Shown here: positions 1 through 5,347 of the stretch, in pieces
How the letters are laid out: every line of letters starts with the position of its first letter
How positions within the stretch are numbered: the first letter of the stretch is position 1
Source: Pseudofrankia asymbiotica
GTDB lineage: Bacteria > Actinomycetota > Actinomycetes > Frankiales > Frankiaceae
Direction: 5' to 3'
Length of the DNA: 6,405 nt
Assembly (NCBI RefSeq): GCF_001983105.1
Contig: NZ_MOMC01000052.1
Location: forward strand, 19,047 to 25,451
Made by a program: the position numbers and the translations under genes
Notes under the pieces: generated by a model
What the model saw: only the letters and a program-made list of their open reading frames with translations
What the model was told of the DNA's origin: nothing
The model's database searches: none

Positions 1-143
1 GGACCCCCGGACCGGCTCCGCGGGATGACGCGGACGCCAGGTCCAAAAAATCTTGAAAATGAGGGCAACCTTCCGACCGCCCCGAGCGACCTAGGTGTGA
101 ATGCCGATTCGGAGTTCGCGCCAGGAGGTCCGGCCCGGTGTTC

Positions 144-192
144 TGGCCCGTCCGTTCCCCCGCTTACCCCCCCCAGCCGGGCGGGCGGGCCA
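144..192. repeat. imperfect inverted repeat, 11-bp arms
   Basis: The left arm TGGCCCGTCCG (144-154) pairs with CGGGCGGGCCA (182-192) over 11 positions, one of them a G-U pair when read as plus-strand RNA. The loop is about 27 nt and C-rich, which makes this the weakest of the larger hairpins and the most likely to be a product of GC content. It is listed because it begins the series of inverted repeats that continues to position 541. Confidence 0.4.
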
Positions 193-223
193 CCTAAGCC
201 AGCAATCGTCGTTCAGCGGCGAT

Positions 224-255
224 CGGAACGCCCGTTTGGCAGGACGGGCGTTCCG
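224..255. repeat. perfect 12-bp inverted repeat (hairpin 1 of adjacent pair)
   Basis: CGGAACGCCCGT (224-235) is followed by an 8-nt spacer TTGGCAGG and the exact reverse complement ACGGGCGTTCCG (244-255). A 12-bp perfect stem with an 8-nt loop would be very stable as RNA on either strand. There is no downstream T-run, so it is not a classical intrinsic terminator, but U-less hairpin terminators are commonly proposed in actinomycetes. A processed RNA stem, an operator or the end of a small palindromic repeat element are alternatives. The inverted repeat is directly visible; its role is unknown. Confidence 0.85.
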
Positions 256-260
256 TCCCC

Positions 261-306
261 CACCTCTGCCGCCCGGCCCCCCAATCCCGCCCGGGCGGCA
301 GAGGTG
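261..306. repeat. perfect 16-bp inverted repeat (hairpin 2 of adjacent pair)
   Basis: CACCTCTGCCGCCCGG (261-276) and CCGGGCGGCAGAGGTG (291-306) are perfect reverse complements, 16 bp each, around a 14-nt loop (277-290). It begins only 5 bp after hairpin 1. The C-run before it (256-260) and the G-rich run at 311-320 could extend the stem beyond an internal loop. The arm includes mixed sequence (CACCTCTG), so the symmetry is not just a G/C run effect. Likely uses are a bidirectional transcription terminator or a structured RNA; a palindromic repetitive element is also possible. Confidence 0.88.
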
Positions 307-406
307 TCCTTGGGAGGGGGCGGCACGCAGAGGCTCGCGGCTCCGTGTCGCCCCACCCAGGGTGGCTCACTATATTCGCTGGTCACTGCCCTCTTTTAGC
401 CGGGGG

Positions 407-428
407 CGTCGCGCCTCGTCTCGCGACG
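407..428. repeat. inverted repeat, 7-bp arms with 8-nt loop
   Basis: CGTCGCG (407-413) and CGCGACG (422-428) form a perfect 7-bp stem around CCTCGTCT. A stem of this size is not rare in very GC-rich DNA, so taken alone it is weak. Its 8-nt loop length equals that of hairpin 1 and of the inverted repeat at 520-541. Confidence 0.45.
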
Positions 429-519
429 TCGTCAGGCACCCATCAGCCCCAGCCCGCTCCGCCCAGGAGCAGCTCGCCGGGAATGACGGGCAGCCCGTCC
501 GCGCGTCGCCAGCGGGCCG

Positions 520-541
520 CGTCGACGAACCACCGTCGACG
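520..541 (-). terminator. possible terminator hairpin of the sigma/membrane-protein operon
   Basis: CGTCGAC (520-526) and GTCGACG (535-541) form a perfect 7-bp stem around an 8-nt loop. It lies about 50 bp beyond the stop codon of the membrane-protein gene, the nearest good hairpin downstream of that minus-strand transcript. There is no T-run on the minus strand after it, so termination is inferred from position alone. The stronger hairpins at 261-306 and 224-255 could equally be the true end of the transcript. The flanks also carry a short direct repeat, GACGAACCACC (524-534) and GACGGACCACC (538-548). Confidence 0.3.
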
Positions 542-567
542 GACCACCACCATGGCTGATGACCTCG

Positions 568-593
568 GCGCCGGACCTCAGCGCCGGACCTCA
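568..593. repeat. 13-bp tandem direct repeat over a stop codon
   Basis: Two exact head-to-tail copies of GCGCCGGACCTCA (568-580 and 581-593) are followed by four more matching bases (594-597). A degenerate partial copy precedes them, giving about 2.5 units. The copy at 581-593 carries the TGA stop of the minus-strand membrane-protein gene (593-591). The downstream copy therefore contains a second TGA, though in a shifted frame because 13 is not a multiple of 3. It looks like a small slippage duplication at the 3' end of the gene. Confidence 0.8.
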
Positions 594-1841
594 GCGCAGG
601 ACGGCGGCGGCCAGGGAGAACGACCTGCCGCCGTCGGTGCCGGTCACGGACACCGTGGCCGGTGTCCAGGCCGGCAGGTCGCCGAGGTCGACGGTGATGA
701 CCCCAGAGGGGTCGGAACCAGACAGCCTCAGCGTGAAGTCGCTGCTCAGCATTCCGGCGGCGCTCACTCGCACGCTGAAGCGCGTGGATCCACCGAGGTA
801 GACGAGAAGCTTGCCGCTGTAGGGGCCTCGGTAGACGGTCAGCGCCGCCGAACGACCATTGGGAATGCTCAACCGGTCGTCGACCCGGTTGCCGTAGCTG
901 CGCGGTGGGGTTCCCCCCGACCAGGAAACCCAGGTGTCGTAGTCGTCTCTCGCCGAGCCGACGCCAGCGAGGCGCCTGGTGTCGATCAGCGGGAACGAGA
1001 TGGCGGCGCGGCTGGTGACCCCGCCGTCACCGGGCCCGAAGACCGCCCAGTCGGCGACGCCCCTGCCGGGCAGGATCAGCTGGGCGCCTCGGGGGAGCGT
1101 GTCCGCGCCCGCACCGCGCGCCGCGTGCTTCTGGCTGACCTGCCCGTTCTGCCCACCCGACCTTCCCGAGCCGTTGTCTCCTCGGCTCGGGCCGCCACCA
1201 TTGCTGGGCCTGGCCGTGGCCGGGGCCGTGGCGGGCGCGGTGTCCGGTATCACCCTGGCTGTGGACGGCGGTGTGGCCGGAGCCGACTCGACCAGCGTGT
1301 CGGAACTGGGCTCCGGGGTGGATGCGGCCGGGGAGGGCGTCGTCCCCATCAGGTCCGCGGGGGCACCCGTCGGCGCGTTCACCGTGATCGGCTGCTTGTC
1401 ATAAGCGGTGACCGCGATGACGGCGGTCGCGCCGAGCACACCTGCCACCGCCGCCAGCGTGCCGACCGAAACCAGCCGCGGCCGGCGGCGTCTGGGCTGG
1501 CCGGGCCGCGTCGACGCGGCCCCTCCGGCCCGGCGCGCGGTGGCCGGCGCGGCGGCACGCCGCCGCGCGTGGCGCCGCGCGGGAGTGGCCATCGGCGGCC
1601 GGGCACCGGCGGCGCCGGGACGCTCGGTCGAGGACGGCGTGCCCATCCGCGTCAGCATCTTCGACTTGATCGCGGCCGAGCTGACGTCGCCCTCGTGCAG
1701 CGACGCCTTCAGGTCGCGCACCCACTGGTCGGAAGAGCCATCGGGGCCGTCGGGCCTGGCGGGCTCGCCATGGTTCGCGGACGAGCCACCGCCGGCGGCG
1801 GGGGAGACGACGATCCTGCGCCGCCGAGGCCCATGGATCAT
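591..1841 (-). CDS. single-pass membrane protein coupled to ECF sigma factor; possible anti-sigma/regulatory partner
   Basis: This is a 416-residue protein. The ATG at 1841-1839 shares ATGA with the stop of the upstream sigma gene and has a strong Shine-Dalgarno GGGGAGG (1854-1848) 6 nt away. The frame stays open further upstream inside the sigma gene, but this start is much better supported. Predicted layout: an N-terminal cytoplasmic part (1-122), with a likely short helical segment at about 38-66 (starting QWVRDLKASLHE) followed by an Arg/Ala-rich stretch ending in RRRRPR; one membrane segment at about 123-146; a Pro/Thr/Ser/Ala-rich and then Gly/Asn/Ser-rich spacer (147-247); and a C-terminal part (248-416) rich in alternating beta-type residues (for example TLRLSG, ITVDLGDLP) that should lie outside the membrane. 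Position beside a sigma factor suggests it holds or tunes that sigma factor in response to an envelope signal. However, there is no HxxxCxxC zinc anti-sigma motif and no cysteine at all, so anti-sigma activity is inference from context. I do not recognise the C-terminal domain. Confidence 0.85.
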   Translation of the reverse strand: MIHGPRRRRIVVSPAAGGGSSANHGEPARPDGPDGSSDQWVRDLKASLHEGDVSSAAIKSKMLTRMGTPSSTERPGAAGARPPMATPARRHARRRAAAPATARRAGGAASTRPGQPRRRRPRLVSVGTLAAVAGVLGATAVIAVTAYDKQPITVNAPTGAPADLMGTTPSPAASTPEPSSDTLVESAPATPPSTARVIPDTAPATAPATARPSNGGGPSRGDNGSGRSGGQNGQVSQKHAARGAGADTLPRGAQLILPGRGVADWAVFGPGDGGVTSRAAISFPLIDTRRLAGVGSARDDYDTWVSWSGGTPPRSYGNRVDDRLSIPNGRSAALTVYRGPYSGKLLVYLGGSTRFSVRVSAAGMLSSDFTLRLSGSDPSGVITVDLGDLPAWTPATVSVTGTDGGRSFSLAAAVLR

Positions 1842-2887
1842 GCCTCGCCTCCCCGCAGCCACATGAACGCGGTGCGGGTCGGTTCCGAGGGCGTACTCGC
1901 GCGGCCCTGCCGGCCGCGGCCGGCCACCTTGCGGGACGACCCACGCCCGCCTGGCCGCGACGGGTGTCGCTGGTGGCGCCCGCCGCCGTCGCTCGGCGCG
2001 CCCGCGCCCGCGCCGCCGGCGGTCAGCAGCCGCTCCAGCTCGCTCACGGCCTTGGAGGTCTGGCTCTTCACCGTGCCGACCGACACTCCCAGCCAGTCGG
2101 CCGTCTCCGCCTCGGGCAGGTCGAGTCCGTAACGCAGGACGACGCACTGGCGCTTGCGGTGCGGCAGCTGGTCGAGTGCCCACTGCAGGAGCAGCGCCTG
2201 CGGCACGTCCGGCTCGCGCGTGGCCGGGTTCTCCGGCTGCCTGCCCACCTTGGCGAGCAGGTTGCGCTGCCGGACGTGGCGGCGGACCTGGCTGGCGGCG
2301 AGGTTCGCGACGCTGCGCCGGACATAGGCCAGCGAGTTCTCCGCGGCCTGGACGCGGTCCCAGTGCATCCAGGCGGAGGTCAGCGCGTCGGCGGTGATGT
2401 CCTCCGCGTCCTCCTTGTTGCCGGTGAGCAGGAACGCGAGCCGGGCGAGCTCCCGGTGATGGTCCTCGAAGAAGGCCTCGAACGCGGCCTGGGCCGTCCG
2501 CTGGTGCTCCGGGGTCCGGAGGTGCTCGGGAACCCGGGGATCGCTGGAGAGATGATCATCGGCATCCTGAGGATCCTCGGCGTCGCGAGAATCCTCGCCA
2601 CTGTGCACGCTTCCGGTGTCGTGAACGCTCTCGGTGCCGTCGAGGCTCACGGTGCCCTCGATGCTCACGGTCGGGGGCGTGGAGACCGATGGCGGCGGGA
2701 AGGCGTCACGCGGCGGCGCGCCTGTCGTCGGTACCGTCGGTACCACCGGGACCGCTCGCATTGGCGAGAGGATTGTCGGGCCCGCTGTTTGCCTTGTCCG
2801 GTGCGGCTGCGCGGCGAGCGGCGCCGACGACGGCGACCGATTGCGCGAGCGGCCAATGTGGTCGAGGTTCACGCTGTCGAGGTACAC
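1838..2887 (-). CDS. ECF RNA polymerase sigma factor, SigE-like actinobacterial family, with long N- and C-terminal extensions
   Basis: A 349-residue group 4 (ECF) sigma factor that would direct RNA polymerase to a stress or envelope regulon. The conserved core is at about 136-289. Sigma region 2 begins FEAFFEDHHRELARLAFLLTG, with the acidic motif NKEDAEDITADALTSAW and the DNA-contacting segment SLAYVRRSVANLAASQVRR (185-203). Region 4 (about 228-288) reads LDQLPHRKRQCVVLRYGLDL, then the helix-turn-helix AETADWLGVSVGTVKSQTSKA. Family members of this SigE-like type (TIGR02983 style) are usually about 160-200 residues. This one adds about 135 N-terminal residues, Pro-rich then very acidic, with hexapeptide repeats, and a 60-residue Gly/Arg-rich basic tail. 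The GTG start at 2887-2885 has GGGGAG (2899-2894) 6 nt upstream. An internal ATG at 2761 lacks a good ribosome site. The stop overlaps the start of the membrane-protein gene. The core call is firm; the role of the extensions is unknown. Confidence 0.93.
   Translation of the reverse strand: MYLDSVNLDHIGRSRNRSPSSAPLAAQPHRTRQTAGPTILSPMRAVPVVPTVPTTGAPPRDAFPPPSVSTPPTVSIEGTVSLDGTESVHDTGSVHSGEDSRDAEDPQDADDHLSSDPRVPEHLRTPEHQRTAQAAFEAFFEDHHRELARLAFLLTGNKEDAEDITADALTSAWMHWDRVQAAENSLAYVRRSVANLAASQVRRHVRQRNLLAKVGRQPENPATREPDVPQALLLQWALDQLPHRKRQCVVLRYGLDLPEAETADWLGVSVGTVKSQTSKAVSELERLLTAGGAGAGAPSDGGGRHQRHPSRPGGRGSSRKVAGRGRQGRASTPSEPTRTAFMWLRGGEA
1848..1854 (-). promoter_or_regulatory. ribosome binding site of the membrane-protein gene
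   Basis: GGGGAGG on the minus strand, 6 nt before the ATG at 1841. It lies inside the last codons of the sigma gene and fixes the start of the downstream gene at the ATGA overlap, rather than at earlier in-frame starts. This supports translational coupling. Confidence 0.75.
2600..2671 (-). repeat. in-frame 18-bp repeats coding hexapeptide units in the sigma factor
   Basis: Residues 73-96 of the sigma factor read TVSIEG, TVSLDG, TESVHD, TGSVHS: four consecutive six-residue units with T at position 1 and a conserved S/V core. At DNA level the two best-conserved copies (2632-2649 and 2650-2667) match at 16 of 18 positions. The other two have diverged. A second pair of hexapeptides, PEHLRT and PEHQRT, follows at residues 120-131 just before sigma region 2. 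Confidence 0.75.
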
Positions 2888-2893
2888 GGCACG

Positions 2894-2899
2894 CTCCCC
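2894..2899 (-). promoter_or_regulatory. ribosome binding site of the sigma gene
   Basis: GGGGAG on the minus strand, 6 nt before the GTG at 2887. It decides the start in favour of GTG 2887 and so supports the N-terminal extension being translated. The internal ATG at 2761 is preceded by a pyrimidine-rich stretch without such a site. Confidence 0.7.
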
Positions 2900-2987
2900 A
2901 CGGCTTGTCGGGCTCGCCGCACGTTACCGCGTCCGGGGCATCACGTAGAAGTCCGACAGAGCCGCCTATCAGTCATAGACCCGGAAA

Positions 2988-3006
2988 TTCACCGGATATC
3001 GGTGAA
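2988..3006. promoter_or_regulatory. palindromic candidate operator between divergent genes
   Basis: TTCACCG (2988-2994), spacer GATAT, CGGTGAA (3000-3006): a perfect 7-5-7 inverted repeat spanning 19 bp. It sits in a locally AT-richer part of the 350-bp gap between the divergent sigma gene (start 2887) and the ABC transporter gene (start 3238), about 100 bp upstream of the sigma gene. Size and placement fit a dimeric repressor or activator site that could act on one or both promoters. The symmetry is seen directly; binding is inference and the regulator is unknown. I find no convincing consensus promoter for the sigma gene around it. Confidence 0.5.
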
Positions 3007-3104
3007 AATCTGGGCTGCCGGAGCTTTACACGGCCGCCGTGATCTGCAGGCGCCTCGGCTGCGGGCGCCTCGGCACCGGGGCTGTGCCACGGTCAGGCCG
3101 GCCA

Positions 3105-3110
3105 TATGAT
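3105..3110 (+). promoter_or_regulatory. candidate -10 box for the ABC transporter gene
   Basis: TATGAT matches the TATAAT consensus at five of six positions in DNA that otherwise has few A/T runs. The -35 region at 17-18 bp spacing (about 3081-3087, CTGTGC) is poor. If used, transcription would begin near 3117 and leave a leader of about 120 nt before the GTG at 3238. The box also contains the first in-frame ATG (3106), so that ATG would lie outside the transcript and could not be the start codon. Confidence 0.4.
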
Positions 3111-3226
3111 CATCGTGGCGCCGGCCTGGTTCCGCCATCGCCCGGAGTGGCCCCGTCGTGGCCTGGCCCGTGCGGGCGCCCGGGTCGGCCGGCAATACCC
3201 TGGCCCGGGTGGCAATCGCCAGTTAC

Positions 3227-3233
3227 GGGAGGG
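3227..3233 (+). promoter_or_regulatory. ribosome binding site of the ABC transporter gene
   Basis: GGGAGGG, with the GGAGG core 5 nt before the GTG at 3238. It is the strongest Shine-Dalgarno on the plus strand near this gene. It sets the start at GTG 3238 instead of the upstream ATG 3106, whose extra 44 codons would encode an Arg/Pro-rich non-conserved stretch. Confidence 0.75.
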
Positions 3234-3237
3234 TTGT

Positions 3238-5250
3238 GTGAGCAGGCCGGTGATTTTTGATCGTCCAGCCTCGGGCCGGCCGGCCCGAGGGCTGTCGAGC
3301 GCCGTCACCCAGTGGCACGCCCGGGCGGTCGCGCGGCTCACCGGCGCGCCCGCGGCCGTCCGTGCCGAGCAGTTCTTCGCCGACCAGGGCCGGGTGATCG
3401 CCGGGCTGCTCCTTCTCTCGGTCACCGGCTCCCTCGCCGTGGCGGCCGGGCCGTTCATCGTGCGGCGGCTCGTCGACGACGCCCTGCCCACGGGGAAGGT
3501 CGGGGACCTGATCCCGCCGGTATTGATGCTCTGCGGTCTGTTGGTGTTCGAATCGGCAGTGCTCGCGGCGCGGATGAAGCTGATCGCGCGGCTCGGCGGG
3601 CTGCTGACGGTGCGGATCAGGCAGGCGGTGAACTCCCACCTGCAGCGACTGCCGTTCTCGTTCTTTCCTCGTGCCCAGCAGGGCGAGGTGATGACCGTGC
3701 TGTCCACCGACGTCGTGGACGCGCAGAACGCCGTCTCGGCCACCACCCAGGCGGTGGTCTGCCGAGTCGCGGACATCGTCGTCGGCCTTGTGGTCATCTT
3801 CACGCTGGACTGGCGGCTGAGCCTCGCGGTGATGGTGTTCGCCCCGGCCACCCTCCTGATCATCCGCGGTGGCCGGCGCCGGCTCGGCGCGTTGTCCGCC
3901 CGCCGGCGCGACCTCGACGGCACCCTGATGGCCCGGGCCGCCGACACGGCGTCGGTCTCCGGGGCGCTGCACGTGCGGCTCTTCGACCGGGCCGGTTACG
4001 AGGAGGAGCGCTTCGACGAGGCCGCCGCCGAGGTGCTCGCGGCCTCCGAGGAGGAGGCGCGGCTGACCTCGCGGGTCCGCCTCCTCGTGAACCTCGGGCT
4101 GGTCGCCACGATGATGGTGGTCGTCACGCTCGGGGCGGCGCTCGTCTCCAGCGGCCACACGTCGCTCGGCACGGTCGCGGCACTCGGCGGCGCGCTGCTG
4201 GTCTCGTTCGGGCCGCTGTCGACCGCCGTCAGCCTGCGTTCCGAGCTCGCCAGCGCCGGCGCCTCGTTCACTCGCATCTTCGTCCTGCTGGACACCCCCA
4301 CCGACCTCCCGACGAGCGGCGGCGCTCGGCGGCCCGCGACGGCCCGGACCGTCCGGCCGTTGTCGCACGGTCCGGCCGCCGAGCCCGGCGCGCGGCCGTC
4401 GGGCGGTGTCGCGCTCGCCCTCGGTGGCGGCGTCGAGCTCTCGTTGGACGACGCCTGGTTCTCCTACGACCTCGCCGACTCCCGCGGCCATGCCACGCCG
4501 CCTGGCCCGGCGGCGGAAGCCGGTGCCGCCGCTGGCGCTCGTACCGGCCCTGGCGCCGGCGCGGGTGAGCCGGAGTGGAGCCTGCGGGGGGTCAGTCTGC
4601 GGGTGGCGCCCGGCACGACGGCGGCTGTGGTCGGCGCCAGCGGGGCCGGGAAGACGACGATCACCTACCTGGTCGCCGGCCTGTACCGGCCCCAGCGCGG
4701 CACCGTGCGCCTGGGCGGCGTGCCGCTGGCCGACCTGGCTCCCAGCGAGCTGCACCGCGTCGTCGGCGTCGTTCCGCAGGACCCGCACCTGTTCCACGAC
4801 ACGATCGCCGCGAACCTGCGTTACGGCCGGCTGGACGCGACCGACGACGAGCTGCGTGCCGCGCTGGAGGCGGCATGTCTCGGCACGCTGTTCGAGCGGT
4901 TGCCCGACGGGCTGGCGACCAGGGTGGGTGCGCGCGGCTACCGGCTGTCCGGCGGCGAGCGCCAGCGGCTGGCGATCGCCAGGGTGCTGCTTCAGTCCCC
5001 CGAGGTCCTGGTCCTGGACGAGGCGACGTCCGCGCTCGACAGCGTGTCCGAGCTGGCGGTGCGCGAGGCCCTCGACGCGCTGTCGATCGGGCGCACCACC
5101 CTCGTCATCGCCCACCGGCTCTCCACGGTGCGGGACGCGGACCGGATCTACGTCCTCGACCACGGCCAGGTCGTCGAGGACGGCACCCACGACGCCCTGC
5201 TAGCCGACGACGGCGCCTACGCCCGTCTCTACCGCCCGGCGTCCGCCTGA
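3238..5250 (+). CDS. ABC transporter, fused membrane domain and ATPase (exporter-type half-transporter)
   Basis: A 670-residue half-transporter that should work as a dimer in the cytoplasmic membrane, using ATP to export an unknown, probably hydrophobic, substrate. The GTG start is chosen for its strong ribosome site. The membrane domain (about 45-355) has six likely membrane segments, near 53-74, 91-112, 169-188, 192-209, 282-303 and 310-333. It also shows typical exporter stretches such as LQRLPFSFFPRAQQGEVMT and FTRIFVLLD. The ATPase domain is complete: A-loop Tyr410 (FSYD), Walker A GASGAGKT (466-473), Q-loop Gln514 (VVPQDP), signature LSGGE (570-574), Walker B LVLDE (591-595) with catalytic Glu595, D-loop SALD, and H-loop His626. 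Half-transporters are usually about 580-620 residues. The excess here lies in a long linker (about 361-399) and an Ala/Gly/Pro-rich insertion (about 412-446) between A-loop and Walker A. The substrate cannot be read from sequence. The nearest gene on its left is divergent, and no partner half-transporter is in view. Confidence 0.95.
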   Translation: MSRPVIFDRPASGRPARGLSSAVTQWHARAVARLTGAPAAVRAEQFFADQGRVIAGLLLLSVTGSLAVAAGPFIVRRLVDDALPTGKVGDLIPPVLMLCGLLVFESAVLAARMKLIARLGGLLTVRIRQAVNSHLQRLPFSFFPRAQQGEVMTVLSTDVVDAQNAVSATTQAVVCRVADIVVGLVVIFTLDWRLSLAVMVFAPATLLIIRGGRRRLGALSARRRDLDGTLMARAADTASVSGALHVRLFDRAGYEEERFDEAAAEVLAASEEEARLTSRVRLLVNLGLVATMMVVVTLGAALVSSGHTSLGTVAALGGALLVSFGPLSTAVSLRSELASAGASFTRIFVLLDTPTDLPTSGGARRPATARTVRPLSHGPAAEPGARPSGGVALALGGGVELSLDDAWFSYDLADSRGHATPPGPAAEAGAAAGARTGPGAGAGEPEWSLRGVSLRVAPGTTAAVVGASGAGKTTITYLVAGLYRPQRGTVRLGGVPLADLAPSELHRVVGVVPQDPHLFHDTIAANLRYGRLDATDDELRAALEAACLGTLFERLPDGLATRVGARGYRLSGGERQRLAIARVLLQSPEVLVLDEATSALDSVSELAVREALDALSIGRTTLVIAHRLSTVRDADRIYVLDHGQVVEDGTHDALLADDGAYARLYRPASA

Positions 5251-5261
5251 CCAGCTCCCGT

Positions 5262-5280
5262 CCCGAAGATCTCTATCGGG
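5262..5280 (+). terminator. weak hairpin after the ABC transporter gene
   Basis: CCCGA (5262-5266) and TCGGG (5276-5280) form a 5-bp stem with a 9-nt loop, 11 bp after the TGA. A longer-range pairing, CGAAGAT (5264-5270) with ATCTTCG (5297-5303), is an alternative fold. There is no T-run. The 97-bp gap between this gene and the convergent small gene must contain both transcript ends, which is the main reason to list it. Confidence 0.25.
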
Positions 5281-5347
5281 CGACAAGTCCTTCCGTATCT
5301 TCGCGCACCGCCGGGCCGGGAGCGCGCGGACGCCGGCCGAGGTGCCG

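Larger units (their letters stand above)
1..590. other. gene-free region with clustered inverted repeats
   Basis: I see no convincing gene here on either strand. Open frames do cross it on the plus strand, but they run straight through strong hairpins and give Pro/Arg/Ser-rich low-complexity translations with no recognisable domain, as expected of random very GC-rich DNA. The region lies downstream of the minus-strand membrane-protein gene, so it should hold the end of that transcript. It contains five inverted repeats, annotated separately, and two short AT-richer patches at about 44-60 and 366-376. The second includes TATATT (371-376) on the plus strand, which reads TATAGT on the minus strand, but neither direction has a convincing -35 partner at 16-18 bp. 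What lies left of position 1 cannot be told. Confidence 0.7.

Noticed and set aside
366..376. TATATT / TATAGT as a promoter -10 box
   Set aside because: No -35 partner stands at proper spacing in either direction and no gene follows that it could drive inside the window.
25..559. Two overlapping plus-strand frames in the left intergenic region
   Set aside because: Both run through the perfect hairpins at 224-255 and 261-306, have no good ribosome site, and give Pro/Arg-rich sequence without family features.
345..2132. 595-codon open frame on the plus strand opposite the membrane-protein and sigma genes
   Set aside because: Its translation is Arg/Gly/Ala-rich without domains, and it is antisense to the well-supported sigma and membrane-protein genes. 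Long antisense frames are expected at this GC content.
3223..5190. 655-codon open frame on the minus strand opposite the ABC transporter
   Set aside because: It is a low-complexity Arg/Gly/Gln/His-rich translation, antisense to a gene with every ABC ATPase motif intact, and is best explained as a composition artefact.
5314..5338. GGCCGG...CCGGCC inverted repeat as terminator of the small minus-strand gene
   Set aside because: The arms are only 6 bp of pure G/C around a 13-nt loop, the kind of symmetry that arises often by chance here, and no T-run follows.
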